DNA of 64,000 nt from assembly GCA_947568835.1 (NCBI GenBank), contig OX387603.1, forward strand, positions 9,607,943 to 9,671,942, read 5' to 3'. This DNA comes from Protonemura montana. Taxonomy: Eukaryota > Arthropoda > Insecta > Plecoptera > Nemouridae. The notes beneath the pieces were generated by a model. It was not told the origin of the DNA, ran no database searches, and saw only the letters and a list, made by a program, of their open reading frames with translations. This document shows, piece by piece, positions 1 through 15,400 of the stretch. A program made the position numbers and the translations under genes. Position 1 is the first letter of the stretch. Each line of letters begins with the position of its first letter.

Positions 1-315
1 TTATTTTTATTATTCCTTTCATTTAAAATTAATAAAGATTATAATCCGGTTCTTTCACGATTGACTGCAGTTAGCATGCGATATATCAGAAGCTCATTTA
101 CATGCTAACCACTAAAAAAACCGGTTAGCATTTGTTGTGGTCTGTATCAAAAGTTCAACCATTGTGGCGGAGAAAATTTGAGCGAGGGATTATTATTCTA
201 ATCTTGTATTACAATTTTAAAATTTCCTATGCATGCTAAGTCACTACAATACATTTACACACCGAACCATGTATGCCCAATCGTTCGAGATCGTAACGTG
301 GATGGCGCTTGATCC

Positions 316-465
316 AGGTCCCAATACATCGGTGGAAACAGCCTGGACACGACTATCACCAACATCGGGATGGACTCGGCTGGAGTCCGGAACACTGGCC
401 TGGGACTGGCTACCTATGTGGAGGAATGCCGTTGTCCTGCGGGATACAGTGGACTCTCTTGCGAG
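316..465 (+). CDS. HSPG2: Perlecan exon 1 of window: end of a laminin IV-A (L4) domain
   Basis: The frame reads [19 protein letters not shown], then [16 protein letters not shown], and ends at a GTGAGG donor after position 465. This is the usual L4 C-terminus running into a laminin-EGF module. The 5' border is uncertain. A possible acceptor AG lies at 314-315 with a poor pyrimidine tract, while the bases just upstream look like a damaged continuation of the same L4 domain (an Asn-Val-Asp stretch followed by an in-frame TGA at 310-312). The true exon may therefore start further left. Confidence 0.7.
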
Positions 466-3400
466 GTGAGGATGTGAGATGGCTGGTCGTCAGTGCAAGG
501 ATCCAGTCATGACACCCCACCTAAATATTACTGATGAACTATATTTTATCAAGCACTTATTGAATGCGAGTTTTGATGTGCACCTAATCTGTTAATTCAC
601 TAAGCTAGATGTAAGATTTAAATGGAATTTGTCTACTTAATGCTTAAAACTTTTTATATTTTTTGGCTTCGTGGATTAAATTCATGCAATCTTTGCACTC
701 AAAATCATTGCATATTGAGAGCATTGACAAACAAATGCAGTTGGTAACAGAAATGAATAATTAACTGAAAGTGAAAGACTGGCAAATACAAAAAACAATG
801 TTGACAAGTAACAACATTGCCAAGGCCACTCATGAATTCATCGGCTAACTAGGCACCTTTTGTCTTCCATGCAGAGCTGTGCGTCTGGCTTCTCCCGTCA
901 CCGATCCGGCCCTTGGCTGGGACTGTGCTCGGCTGTTGAGGTGTCATGCCCGGCTGGAAAATACGGAGACCCATCTCGAAACGTGCCCTGCCAGGACTGC
1001 CCCTGCCCACACACCAGCCCTGGAAACCAGTAAGTAGCTTGCATATCTCTTACTAGTTGATGGTAGAGTTTGTTCAAAGCTTTTTCTTTAAACTGGTCAC
1101 AGCTGTGTCATACTTACATAACTTGGACACCCAAAACAATCTATGTTTGGGGTAAGTACTGTTACTATTGCTTTATCAATTAAATTGCTACTTTCTTTCT
1201 GTTTTCTAAGCTTGTCTTGACCCCTACCACCTTGGTCAATCAAACCACAAAATCTCTCAACTTAATGTTTGATCCGCAACTTGGATACCTGTCGTAGGTT
1301 TGGCCGCACTTGCCAGCTGGACACCGACGGACAGGTCACCTGCAACTGCCCACCAGGCTATGTTGGACGCCGCTGCGAGCAGTGCGCCACTGGTTACCAG
1401 GGCAACCCTCTGCTGGCCGGTGACTACTGCAGGCCCGCTGGCGTTTGCACAGAGGCAGGCAGTTTGTCCACCAATCCTGACGCAACAGGATCTTGTCAGT
1501 GCAAGGTGGGTCTAACTTGTTTACAATGCTAGCAATTTGTCTGCTACGTTGTGTAATCGCTTAAAGTCTTAACCCTTTGGTTCTTGTAGCTGGGATTTTT
1601 CCCTACTCAAAACAAAAGCCATACTGTTCTCTGATGTTAAGTAATCAATTTTGTTCTTTATTCCTATGCTCGCATTTTGTCGTCACCAATTTGGTAAGTT
1701 GATATGTAGTTTGAATCTGAATTGTTGCAACAGATACCATAGGAGGAAGGAAATGTTAACTACAATAAACATACTTTTATTTACTTCTTAGGTAGAAAAG
1801 ATAGAAGCTTAAATAAGGAAGGAAGGTTAGAGTAAAAAGTAGATGAGGCAGAAAGAAGAAGTCCATATTAACTAGGGCTTCCAGCCTGTCAACACTTTCC
1901 TTGATTGCAATTTTTCCGCTAGCTGACCTATTGTTGAACACACCGCAACCAACAACTGACCCGTCTATGTTCCTTCCCCTAGACGTACGCGACCGGACCA
2001 ACTTGCAACCAATGCCAGGCCAACACATTCAACCTCGATGCCAGCAACCAATTTGGATGCATCAGCTGCTTCTGCATGGGCATCACGCAGTCCTGCACGA
2101 GCTCCTATTGGTACCGTAACCAGGTAAGTTTATCTTCACGCATCGGGTTACCCGTGTTTGCTTTACCGTTGAAGCGTTGAATCGATGTAACCGTGAAATT
2201 GATTGCAGGTTTCCTCGTCGTTTGTTCGCGACACGCAAGACTTCAAGCTGGTTGAGATTTCGAACCCAGAAGAACCGATCACTGATGGAATCCGGCTTAA
2301 CCCCAATGAAAGGGAGATTGTGTTTGAAGACTTCACCAGAGGAAGCGCAGACGTGAGTGACGTAACCTTACTGACATCTGGGAGATAATTCTTCACTGCA
2401 TGCTTCTCACATTTCTTGGTTTCTATCTGAGAAAATTTCCGAAGTATTTTTTGAAAATACTGTATGAAACCACCTACCAGTTAGTTGAGTAACAGGAATA
2501 CATAAAAAGTAAAAACATTAAAATTTTTCAGTTGTTTATTAAATTTTTTTACCATTCATATTTGATTACTGATTAGTGATGATGCCAAATGATATGGCAT
2601 CATATAAAGTTTGAACACGGGTTGAATTATGTTTGAGAACTTTGTGTATAAAAACATTTTTGAGAAGCCCTAGGGTGCTTCTAACTGCTTTTTTAAATTT
2701 TGGCTGTGGATTTTTTCTTATTGTTTTCCAGCTGTCTAAAAGGCAAAATTCTAAAAGAATATATGAGCATTGTGTTTTTCCTCTCCGCAGGTCCACTACT
2801 GGCAGCTGCCGACGCAGTTCTTGGGAGACAAGATCACATCGTACGGCGGCGTGCTGAACTACACCATCCGATATGTACCTGCACCTGGCGGACAGAGCTC
2901 GCGGAATAACGCTGCTGACGTCCAGCTTATCAGCGTGAGTATGCCAGGCGATCCAGGGAACCTATCCACTTTCAAATCTTGTTAAAGTCAAACTAGGGCT
3001 ATCACCATCATGATAAAATCTAATTTTTGTAATGTTGTGTTTATATTTTGTCTTTAAATGTCTTAAATGTTAATCTGCTTTATTTTTCTGGAAGCTTGCC
3101 TTTGCTTTTCAAATTCCAATTTTTCATCACTTCTAGTTTTGTAAAATTTCTCAAAAATGCCTCACATTTTTGGTATCTGAATATTTTTTGACATTTTTTC
3201 TGGTTTATCTTGATTTACTAAAGGCAAAGCATTTTAGCATATTAATTGATTCCTTGTTGGGACATTATAATACCTATCGAACACAACAACTCGTGCACCG
3301 AGAGTGACCCTTGGTTCCCATTTACAGTCGAATGACATCACACTGACCCACTTTGGTCGAGGAGTGATCGAACCAAACCGTGCACAAACCATCAGTGTGC

Positions 3401-6400
3401 CACTTCTCGAGCAGCACTGGCAACGTCAAGATGGACAGGCAGCCAACCGCGAGCACCTCTTGATGGCGCTGGCTGATGTCAACGCCATACTTATCAAGGC
3501 TACCTATACGACAAACACCCGCGAAGCAGCGTAAGTCCTCTGTGAACTTTTTGCAGCACAGAATCTGAACGGAAAAAAATGGATTGGAAAAAGATTCACC
3601 ATCATCATATTACTATCTTATTTAAATGGATCCACAGCAACATTAACCTTACTTCAACAATGATGTGCATAAGTCTCATATTTAATGGAAAACACGCACA
3701 TTTCATTAACCTTGCTACCTATTTAAGCATTTTAAGAAGTAACTACCTCTGACTTTGTCATTCGGCAGACTGATACGTGTGTCTCTGGACGTGGCCGAGG
3801 AACGCAACACAAATCAAGCTCGTGCGTCTGCGGTCGAACAGTGCCAGTGTCCGCGAGGCTACAAGGGTCTCAGCTGTCACGACTGCGACGTGGGCTACAC
3901 TCGTGCGGAGGAGGGACTCTATCTTGGACTCTGCGAACTCTGCAGCTGCAACGGACACTCTAGCGAGTGCAATCCTGACACTGGCTCGTGCCTGGTAAGT
4001 TGAGATTTTTGCCAAGAGATGATTATGGCAAATGTAAGGAGCAGTGGGAGTAATAGCATTGTACCTAGAATAATTCCTTACCAACGTGCAATACCATGTT
4101 CAATTGTGAGATGTAAATAAAATATCAAATAATATCAAATATTTTGAAACATCACCTTACAAAACGGGGTTTGACTTTTTAGAATAATTATTTCTACGTT
4201 GAGTTTTCATATGTTCAAAAAATAAAAGTAATTTTAATAACCATTCAAAAAATTACTCTTTTTTTTTCGACTTGTGCCAAGGCTAGATATTGTAAACATG
4301 AGTCTAACAACCATAATGAGTTTTGAGTGGTTTAAAATTCAGTTGTAAACTTCTCAACGACATGGGCTGGTAGAATTGTTCTACCCTCCAATAATTAATC
4401 TAAGTAATTGTTTTTGTTAGTGCTTCTCAGAAAGTGTAGCTAAGAGCTAGTCGCTTAGTGTAAATAAAATTGTTACTTACTTCTCCATGTTGTGATCTTG
4501 ACCGGTTCCCACAATGTAGCAACCCTGGAATTTCAGTACCATCGTCAGCAGAGCTCAGTTAAATACAATAACCTATTATCTTGCTTAGAACTGCTGTAGA
4601 TATTTTGCATCATCAGTCAACCAACATCCTTATATCACTAAGAGGAAAAAGCTCCACGCATCAATAAAAATACCACTACTGTAATTTTTTTTCTCACGTA
4701 GAACTGCCGCGACAACACGGAGGGCGAATTGTGCGATGTCTGCGCACCAGGCTTCACCGGGGACGCCACAGTCGGCAGCCCCAATGACTGCACGCGTGTA
4801 GGCCCCCCTACTTCCGTCAAGCAGTGTGATTGTAACGATGCTGGCTTGCTGAGATGCGAGTCTAGCACTGGACAGTGCCAGTGCAAGGTGAGCAAGTCGA
4901 AAACTTCGCTAAGCTTGCGAAAAATATGCGAGTGACAAAATATTCTGTCACTACAACTAATTATCTCTAATAACTCTTTATTTAAAAATAAATCTCAACT
5001 GTGCGATGATTTGGATGGCAAGTACAGTTGGGCAAACAAATTTTCCCACTCAGTCATGATCTAACCGTTCTGTGCGCACCAGACCAACGTGGAGGGTCCT
5101 CGTTGTGATTCCTGCCGCCGAGGATGTTACGACCTGTCTACCCGGCATCCAGGAGGCTGCCTTGAGTGCTTCTGCTCTGGAGTCACAGACGTCTGCCAGT
5201 CTAGCAACCTCTACCGTACCCAGATCCCGATGCAGATCATCGACTCACGCCATGGGTTCACTCTGACAGACAGGTAACTATTCCATTTGCTTTCTATTTA
5301 AGCAGTAGAGCATTCACAAGTAATAAAATGAAAAATCTGTTCAAGTGGAGTTGAAGGTATCTATGGTGCTTTAGTAAGTTGCTAAATTAACTCGATGGTT
5401 GTGTGTTTTGCGGCGTGTAGCAGCCGCAACGAAGTGACTCGTGACGGCTTCGAACTCGACGAGTCGATGAACGAGATCAGCTACACCTTCAATGACAACC
5501 GCAGCCCGCGCCTCTTCTGGTCACTGCCTCCGATGTTCACCGGGAACAAGGTAACACACCTTGCCACTGTAAAAAGTTCAACAGAAAGTAAATTAATTGA
5601 TTTTCTGTTTAAGCCATTGTTTCAGATGAAAATATTTCGTCAAATTTTTGTCTCGATCCACAATTTAAATGCAAGCGTGAGGAGCATTTAAGTGACAGGG
5701 TTCGATGGCTGATTCCAGGTGGCTTCTTACGGGGGTAACCTGACCGTGACACAGAAGTTCTCTTCGAGGCCAGGAGGGTCATCGACTCGGGACCAGGATG
5801 TCGTTCTCGCCGGCAACGGAGTCACACTCTACTGGACCAATCCCCAACCACTTCAGCCAAACAGGCAGACGGTGAGCATATCTTTAAGTTGGCAATAATT
5901 GATATTTTGGTCGTTTTTTAAATTGAAGAAATCTCTTAAATTCAACAGATTAAACAATTTCTCTTGTCACAAAACCATAATACAACAGTTACTAGTCTTC
6001 GGAGCTCCAAAAATCATAAAGAAAGTATAACATATAGTTGTCAGGGAAGAAAATAAACAGAAGGTCCAGTGTGGTCTACAATGCACCTTGTATGTTACCG
6101 TATTGATTTTTAATCAATCACAAAATCACACAATTTTTAATCACAAACAAAAACCACTTGTCACAATACGGGAATCCCCTTTGCTGCTGTGCAGACGTTC
6201 TCCGTGCCACTGTTCGAGTTCGGCTGGACGCACCTGGATGTTTCGGGGCCAAAGCCGGCGTCTCGCGCAGACCTGCTGACAGCACTGTCCAACGTCGAGG
6301 CGTGGCTGATCCGCGCTACCCTTGGTGCCGCCACGCAGACCACACACCTCAGTGATGTCTCACTCGACACAGCTGTGCAGCAGCAAACCGGCCAGGAGTT

Positions 6401-9400
6401 GGCAACAGATGTCGAGGCTTGTCGCTGCCCGCCAGAGTACAGGGGGTCATCGTGCGAGGTACGTCAGATTGATCCCACTTTTTGAGGGTGTTTGTCTGGT
6501 TGGTCTAGCTTTTTTAGTATTGTCTTTTGAGCTTGACCATTTTTGATGACTTAAACAAGGTATTAACTAGAACCCAGTTATATCTTACCACTCCTAAGTG
6601 GAGGAGTAAAGTGACTTGCAGTTGCATCCCTTGCAGCTTCTATAGAAACAATGATCCAAGTGCATTTATGCACTTCCTGAAAATCTGATCAACAGCTTTG
6701 GCCTTATTGGCTCTTTCTGGCTATCAAAAACAGTTAACAAACACAGAACTTTTATTTAAAAACTGTAGCTGCAATGTAAGTGTGTAAAAACTAACCATAG
6801 AATAAATAAATGTTCTTGGTATTGCAACTGTAATAGCATCTCTCCTACAGTTGCAAATGAAATTCACAATTTGATTTATCACATTTAATCTATATCTTAA
6901 AGCAAACCTAGTAAGGTTATTACCGCAGATAATAATTCTTGGTTTTCTCCTGCTTCTAGTCGTGTGCCTCGGGCTACTATCGCGACCTGATCGACCGATC
7001 GCAGAGTGTGGCGGGCGCGTGCAAACGCTGTCCGTGCAACGGAAACGAGGAGTCGTGCTTCACGACCCCAGGAGGCCGAGGAGTCACCTGCAACTGTCTG
7101 CCAGGATACAAGGGACGCTGGTGCGATGACTCGGGTATGTACATTAATCACCTATTCACGTCAAGACTAAATTAATTTTTGAAACATTTTGTTTACTTTT
7201 CAGCTTCTGTAATTATTGTACATAAAATATGTTAGTTATAGAATTGATTATTGTTACGAGAGCATGCACAAGGGAGAGTGGTCTATGGGCAGCTAGTTGT
7301 GATTTGCTGATTGTTTTTAAAACAGCTTCTTCTGAAAGTTAGTCCACATAAGCATACAACTTCCACAATTAGTTATTAAAAGTAAAACAACTAAATTTAC
7401 AAATAGCAAACGGCAGCTGAAAGGTGATCCAAGACCCTCTCATTTTTTGTGCGTGCTGTTTATACTTAAATAGTCAAATGATTTTTTTGAGCTTCTCAAA
7501 TCCAAGCATTTGTTGTAGCGTTTTTTTTTTGTTTTTGCTGTAAATATCCAACCTAGGTTTCTTCAGCAGAAGGTCACGACTCACACTTTTTCAAGTTATA
7601 CTGGACTTTCCCAATTCTTAAGTCAAGGCTTAAAGTGACGGTACACCACTAATAATACCAAAGTTATCCTCTCACGTTATAGGCAATGTTTGACCCAATT
7701 ATACAGTTAACATTCCCTTCCACATCATCTCATCATGTCCAATGACAAAAGTCATCGAGCCTACAGACAATACCACGCTTGTTTCTATATACTCTGGTCA
7801 GCGAGAGTACATACTTTTACGGCAGAGGCGCCACCTGTAGTTTTGAGGTGATTTTTTTTTAAATTTTGACATCTATTTATTCATTCTCAGTGTCAATACA
7901 TAGACGTATACATGACACATAAAAATAAAATAATAAAAAGAATAAACAAATACCAATGTCGTTGGTATGCGGGCCAACTGTAATTTTTTCAAATCTACAT
8001 AACATCTCTGCTGATGTCCTTCATTTACCTTTCGGCAAAATATTTTATCGAGACGAGAGGTTTTGTTTTTCAAGCCATTGTCTGAATTTTTCCATCAATT
8101 ATTACAATCTTGGGAATTATTTTGCAAATATAACAAATATTTTGAAATTTTGCTGCTGAAATTTCAAATGAAACTTCATTCTTGAATTGGTAGCAATTTG
8201 GGGGGGGGGGGGGGGGGGGGGGTAAGTAAGTCCTTAAGTTGGTATCTTCTCTTGCAAGATTCCTACTCAATGTTGTTCCAATTAACAATCATTGCTTAGT
8301 AGTTATTAGCAATTGAATTTCTCACAATTTAATTTACAAATATCCATTCATTCAAAGAATTATTCTCGAGTGCATCGTCTCTTCATTCACCCAATCGATA
8401 TGAGCAAGCCATAAGCCACACTAAACACTCACAGTCAAACAAATTTCCTAAAACACCAGAAATCATTTAAACACAGTCCAGTTGCCTGTCATCATCCTCG
8501 TTGTACTGCCTTTCCCCGCCTGGCCATTACAGCCCCAAGCCACGACCATCAATCAAGCCTCCCTAAAACCACCCGTCGTCAGGGAGCCTGATAATCCAGC
8601 TCACGCCGAACGAGGTCCGCCGTCCAGCGGGTACTGTCGTCGACTTCGTATGCAGCCACAGCTCATCACAACGGCTAGCGGTTTCGATCGTGGCCGACCC
8701 ACCGACTAGCGGAGCATTGAAATTTGTCGACCACTACATGCCTCCGGGTCCGGGGCAGAAACACGTATTCACGATCCGACTACGGGCAGACCACCGCAGC
8801 GTGACCTGCTCGTTACGGAACGATCGGCAAGAGGTGGTCGGCGTGGTCACCGCGATGATATACACAGGTTGACGGCTGTCGGGTGTCTTGTGAAGCGTCT
8901 TGAGGGTTCGATGGGTGGTTTTCTTCGTTGGCGAGGCTTTTTGTCGGCGTCGGTGCTGTCTGTGGTTCTCGTTTTGGTTACAATATTTTTGTGGCAATAG
9001 TATCTCACTTTTTGTGATCTGGGTATTGAACTTTATCCTTTCTGCTAAAGTAAAATGCCTCTGTTTGATCTAAATTGGACAACAGAGATGTTTTTGAAAG
9101 GGTTTTAGTGTTCCTAATTTAGCAAAGGCATTTTATACTTACAAAAATTTGCCAGGAAAAAATTGCAGAACATTACAAACCTATCTTACCCAGAAAGTAG
9201 CAGAGCATGCAATACCCAGTATGTGAGAGTTGGTCTGTCCAAGGACTTTGTGTTTTCTGGTATGCATAGTAAAGTTGCTGGTAATTTTTTATTATTCTGA
9301 TAGTGCTTTCAGGCAATTTGGAAACAAACAAATAAAGAAAAAAGTGCAAAGTGCAAATATCCTTTGCGTAAAACATTAAGATTGTACAAAATGATGTGAA

Positions 9401-12400
9401 AATGTTACAATTTGAATGTATTCAGACGAGTTAGATTAATCTGCCAGCAACTTTGATATCATATGGCTTAAACATTGTGGTCTTTTGACTTAAAATCTCT
9501 TCTGGACAGCAAATCTCCAGTCTGCAGCAGTATAGCCATCAGGATCACCAGCGACAAATGGAAATCAATTTGCTAAATCAGAAATTGTCTTTTCTGACCT
9601 TTTTTACAGATTCTTTGTAATCGTTATTGGTTGGTCAAAAACTCTTATTACTTCTAAAATGTGCTTTTTCAATCTTTCTTGTTGTACACAACTCTTCTCT
9701 TTTCGGTATGGTTTATTAGCTCTGGATTATATTTCTTTTCATCCATATTTGAGAGAATCTCTTCAAAGTTGGAAATTAAATGGACACTTTGCTATTATTA
9801 CACAACTTTCTACCTAGTTCTGTCGTCAATCATCTTTCTTACAGTCTCAGGTCACTTTGTTGTCATTTGTCACTTCCTTTTTGTCATATATTGTGTTGTC
9901 CTGTCTAGCATATTGTTTTGTTTTTTTCTCATCAAACTATTTTTCATATGTTTCAGCAAACCAATTGCTGTTGGACTTTGTATGTCTTCCTCTTTTCAGA
10001 CCTACCTACTGCTTTTCTGTCCACGTCATCAGCTAAATCAATATCATTTGTGTACAGTACAAAATTTTGCATTGCTACCTTGAGCCAGAAATGGAATGTT
10101 AATGCATTCTCTATTGTGAGCAAATGGTAATACTTAGCTTGCTGGTTTATTTTTGTAACTTGTAACTTTTTATGGATTGTGTGACTTAGATTTCCTCTCT
10201 ATGAGAATAATTTCAATTTTATGCTTTACCAACACCCCACTAAATTTGAATTAGGTGTTGCCATATGACTAAAATGAACCATGCAAATAATATCAATCTA
10301 TTTGTAAACAATCTTTTTATTAATGTGATCTAGTAAAATTTTCAAATGGAATTATAAAGTTCTTCAAGGGCCGCTAACACCAGGCTCTTTTTCCCCCCGG
10401 AACTTCCTGGGTACTTCCTATCGCAATCGAGCTTAAAGTGGAGCGTTGATTCATTGCCAATGTTTTAGATACGGCAACTCAGCCTCCAACCGAAGTGAGA
10501 CCACCAGGTCCGCCCACCATCACGATTTCCATCTCGGAGCCGACCATCCAGATCGTGGATGTTGGCAGCACAGTGCGATACACGTGCACTGGCCGATCTA
10601 TCATCTCTCAGGTGAGCTTAGTGGTGGAGCGTGAAAATTGAGATGTTTAAAAAGGAGGGCTTATCAAATTTTTGGTTATGATAATTTTGCTGTATTTAGA
10701 AACCCTCTATCATGATGGATCTCGATATTGACTGAAATTTGACTGAAATTTTGACAAAATGACTCGATCTAAAGCTTATAAACAATATACATGGTTCATG
10801 TGGTTAACGGTTTTGCTCTGGAGCGATAGTTTTTGTCCATAAGATCACCACGTGATTTTTGCCTACCGTCTGCAATTTTTAAGACTGAAGACTTGTCGGC
10901 AAACACCAAGACATTTTAAGGACTCTAAAGGAATCTCGATAGAACAAAACAGAATACCGAAGAAACATCGAACAGCAAACATCAAACAACAACAGCGGCT
11001 CTTACCAAATGTTATTTTCAAGAAAGTTATTTTCTCATAATTACTGCAAGCTGATTGCAGTGGTGTCTCACACAGTGAACGACAGTCACACAACGAGTCA
11101 CAGTCGCACAACAAGCAAGCACTTGATCTCTTTGCACCTGTTTTCAACAGAAGCCGGTTACGATTCAATGGAGCAAAGAAGGCGGGAACCTTCCTCGTGA
11201 TCGCGCCATCGACGACCGTCAAGGACTGCTGGTCATCACCGATGTCCGAGTCTCTGACTCCGGCACCTACATCTGCTCTGGCAACGACGGCGTCAGCATT
11301 GCCACCGAACGAGTCACTCTCACAGTCGGAGGTGAGCTGCAAGAGCCGTTGGCTCTCTTTTGAAAACAGGTGGTCTTTTTATAATAAACAATGAAGCTAG
11401 TCATGTTCACAAAATTTATCTAGATATCAGCTATTTCAAAAGCAAGATATAGAATTGAAGTTCTACCTTCTGAATTCTGAGTCAGGATGTCTGTTGCTAA
11501 GTTTTCATTACCCCCGAGGGTTAGTGTTCGTCCAGCAAGAATCTGGTCCAACAACTTAATGAAGCTAAGCATCATAACAAGAACTTAGCTCTTAACCCAC
11601 AGATATATAAGGCAGAATTGAGAAGTCATGCAATATCAGCATTGCTCTGGCTAATTAATATTAAATTTACCATTGAGTCTTGGATGCTTCAAAATTTTTT
11701 TTTAGGGTTGGCAAAAATAAAGGCTATCTAAGATAACTTTCAGTACAGTGACTTTATAAAAACACAAAGGAAATTAATTTGTTTTAAAAAATTCCAGAAT
11801 TTTTGCTATAAAAGTGATGTCATAGGGCTTATTAAAAATTACTGCGTTTTTTCCTCGCTGCTTGACGGATTCCATAGTTTATCCGCATAGCCTCATCAAC
11901 AACACAGGTAAACAGTTCCTTCTTCGATTTCGGTGAACTTTTCATGAAATTCGATACTTTTTTCTGTGTTTGTACAATTAATTGTTTAAGTAGACCTAGA
12001 TGTTCATAATCATCTGTATTTATTTTCCAGTCCTTTAGCTAGGGAAACTATCTACCATTAATAAGCAAACAAATTGGACAAATTTTGATTCCTGAGAAAT
12101 TTTTTCCTCTATTTAGTCCGCATATTTCTTCACTTTTTTATGCGTTTTGTTTAAAGCTAAATCTTTTTTATTGCAATGCTAAAAACTGAGATAAAATCAA
12201 CGATAACCAAATCCAAATAACCGACAAGGATCCCCATTACAGGCTCTGCCACGTCACCGCCCCGCCTTTCCATCGAGCCACGCTACATTACGGCAAACGA
12301 AGGTGAGCCGGCCGAGTTCCGTTGCTCCGCCACCGGCAGTCCGGCACCAAACCTGCGCTGGGAGTCAACCGATGGACGCCAACTGCCGGCACAGCACACG

Positions 12401-15400
12401 TTCCGCGACGGCATTTTCCGCATACCCTCCGTCCGCAAGTCGGATGAGGGCAAGTTTGAGTGCGTCGCCCGAAACCCGGCGGGTTCAGACTCGCGACAGG
12501 CCATACTCTACGTTCGAGGTGCGTGGCATAGACCAGGAGGGCGATGACATGAAAACTCATTTGCCGTCTTTACATATTTTACCCCTAGATCTGTTAAAAA
12601 GTGTAAAAAAAAATTACTTTGAAATTAAAAGTCCCCATAGGGTAATGTTAATTGAATTTGGTGGTTAACCAACTCAAATGTCAAATCCTAGTCCCAACTA
12701 GCGACTAAAAATTTCAGGGCCTAAGTTAAATTATGCCGTGTTCAAAATATGGTGCTTACTGATAGGTTTGAAACAAACTACACATAAGACTCTATTTTGT
12801 ATAGTTATTGACTATCTAGTCTATAGTCTATATCTGATAATATTTAAAGTGTAAAAATTACCATTAAGTCACGATAACAGATTATATGAGAGTTGAAAGT
12901 GTTGTTGTTTGCAGAGCGACAGCAACCCATCCAGCCGGAGTTGCCGGTGGTATCACCTCAAGAGTACACCGGTCCGGGTGGAGATGAGACAATCCGATTA
13001 GTTTGCCAGGTCGGCTCACAGTGGACCACCCGATGGTCCAGGGCTGGTGAGTTGGTACCACGTGATGGTGCACTTTTCACACACTATCCAGTTACCTCAA
13101 CGATAGTAGTAGACTCCATTTATATAAATTTAAGTAATTGCTCAGAGTAAAAGCAATCACTATCAGTTCTGGTAAATGTTTGAGAATAATCTCAATAATC
13201 TAAACAAAGTTATGACTTATCAAGCCCAACTTTTTTGCAGTCTCTTTCATAATTAAAAAATCATCTTTCAGGATCCACAACAATTGTCAATGAATGCTTT
13301 CAGTATTGGCGCTATAGTTTTGGGAAGTTGTGAACAATCTTTAGAATGGTATGACTTGTCACAGGAGGCCGCGATTTGCCTAACAGCGCGGTACAGCGCG
13401 ACGGCTCACTTATGATCTACAACGCGTCACCCGCTGACTCAGGCATCTACGTGTGCACGGCCACTTCGAGCACGTCTGGACAAGTGGAGACAGTCGAGGC
13501 ACGAGTCACCATTGTGTCTTACAGGTCAGTGGGATTTGAATTTCTTTATGATGAGCACTATGGCATCACAAGACTTTCAACAACTCAGGGGTCGATGTAT
13601 GGCCACGTTTCATTGGTAGGAACTCACTTCTTCTGTGTTTGAAACAGCTGGAAAAGAAAAATTACTTCCATAAAAGCTCTTCAAGGCTATGCAGTTCAAT
13701 TAACTACTGTACTTTACGGTGGTTTGAGAGCACATGCTCCGTGACGCAGTTTTCCAGATCAAGTCGTTCCCCATAATTTTCAAGGGCAAAGAAAATCCTA
13801 TAATATTTGCAATCAAAAGAAACTTAAAACTAAAAAAAAAAAATGCCTAAGTAGTTGTCAGGAACTATTTGATTTGTAAGAAACTGTTAGGATGTGGCAT
13901 GATGGTATGCAATATTCCAAACTGAATATTGAGGATAATTAGGCGGCTTTCAGGGAGAACTCGAAATACGGTTTTAAATGTTATTAAGTGTCATTACTCA
14001 TTAGTTAAAACACAAATACACAATGTGGATCGCGGCTCATCTTCGATGCTTGCGTCGCACGAATAAATACAAACAAAAATGGATCGCGACTCACTCTCGA
14101 TGCTCGAGTCACACCAAATAAAAACCAGGGTCGGATCATGGCCCACTAAGGGTGCTTTTTCCGCCAGTGTCCTAATAAGACTGCCTCTTTTTCACACTCC
14201 GGTGGCAACTTCCCCCGAGTGACCAAAGCCATTTCATACAGCTGGCTGGAAATGGTGGGAAACGTGACAGATAGGAGCCAAACTTCTCTTTCAGCCTTAA
14301 GTTAGCACCAATTTGTACCAGCATACTCATTCAATCTGAATTTCCATTAAATGCCTACAAAGACAACAATGCATCTGCTACTGTTAGCATTTTTTCTTCC
14401 CACCGTCCCACAACATAATCAGTAGTACAGAAATTGCTCTCGTACGAGTGAAACATCAAAAGTTGCCATTTTCGGATCCAATTTTTTGGAACTTTGTTTG
14501 CGATGGCTATAAACAAGACTAAATGGCAATTTTTTTGCTTCAGTGGAGCTCTGCCATCGGTGCGCATTGAGCCCGAGCGACAGACGGTGGCTCAAGGAAC
14601 AACTGCAGAGCTGCGTTGTCTCGCTTCCGGCAGTCCCGCCCCACGCATTCGCTGGACCAAGGTCGGAGAGGAGCTGTCACGCTCTGCTCAGCAACTCACA
14701 GAGGTCGGCCTAATTATGTTACGATCATCTTTCGGGCCCTTTCCGAGACCAAACCCCTCCTGTTTTAGAATTTGTCTGCTATGTTTTAAATTTTGCTGAT
14801 GCTGATGGGCACAGCATGTTTACAACATCAAACAAGATCTATTACATTGTTAAGCATGCCATGTACTATTTATGGATTTATTATCACAGCAATCAAGACA
14901 AATTAGATTCAGTTTACCGACTGGGCAGCCATTTTGTATCGGCTTTAACTTTTTCTTGAAAACCCTTGCATAGATTGTATTTGTAATTTTTGCTTAACAC
15001 CTGTTTTTAGTCTACCACCACCTCTTCCTTAAAATTGCTCTACTCAGGTAAAAATAGTATCCTGCACTCAAAGTGTTCCCATCCAAATTTCTTAAACTCC
15101 AAGCTGATGTGTTTTATTTTTATCAAACCAACGACTTGATGTAAGAGCAAATACTAATGTTCCTTTACTGTTTGCTCTATGGCAGGCTAACGGGCACCTG
15201 CTGAAGATCAATAATGTCCAAGTCAACGACCGTGGAGTCTACGTGTGCCTTGCTGAGAACGACGCAGGCACAGCTCAGTCGTCCGCCATCATGGAGGTGG
15301 AGCGTAAGTTTCACCGTGAAAAAGAATTATTTTCGTGATTTAAGAAAAGACAGTCATGTTCATTTTTCAATGCATTATACAATTTGGGATCTAGATAATT

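Noticed and set aside
8512..8582. Acceptor AG at 8531-8532 as the start of perlecan exon 15
   Set aside because: All three frames from there hit stops or lose the phase. The AG at 8581-8582 gives the phase required by both neighbours.
9661..10083. 140-codon open frame rich in Phe, Leu and Ile, looking like a membrane protein
   Set aside because: Composition follows from T-rich intron DNA. No start context, no partner exons and no coding-like third positions.
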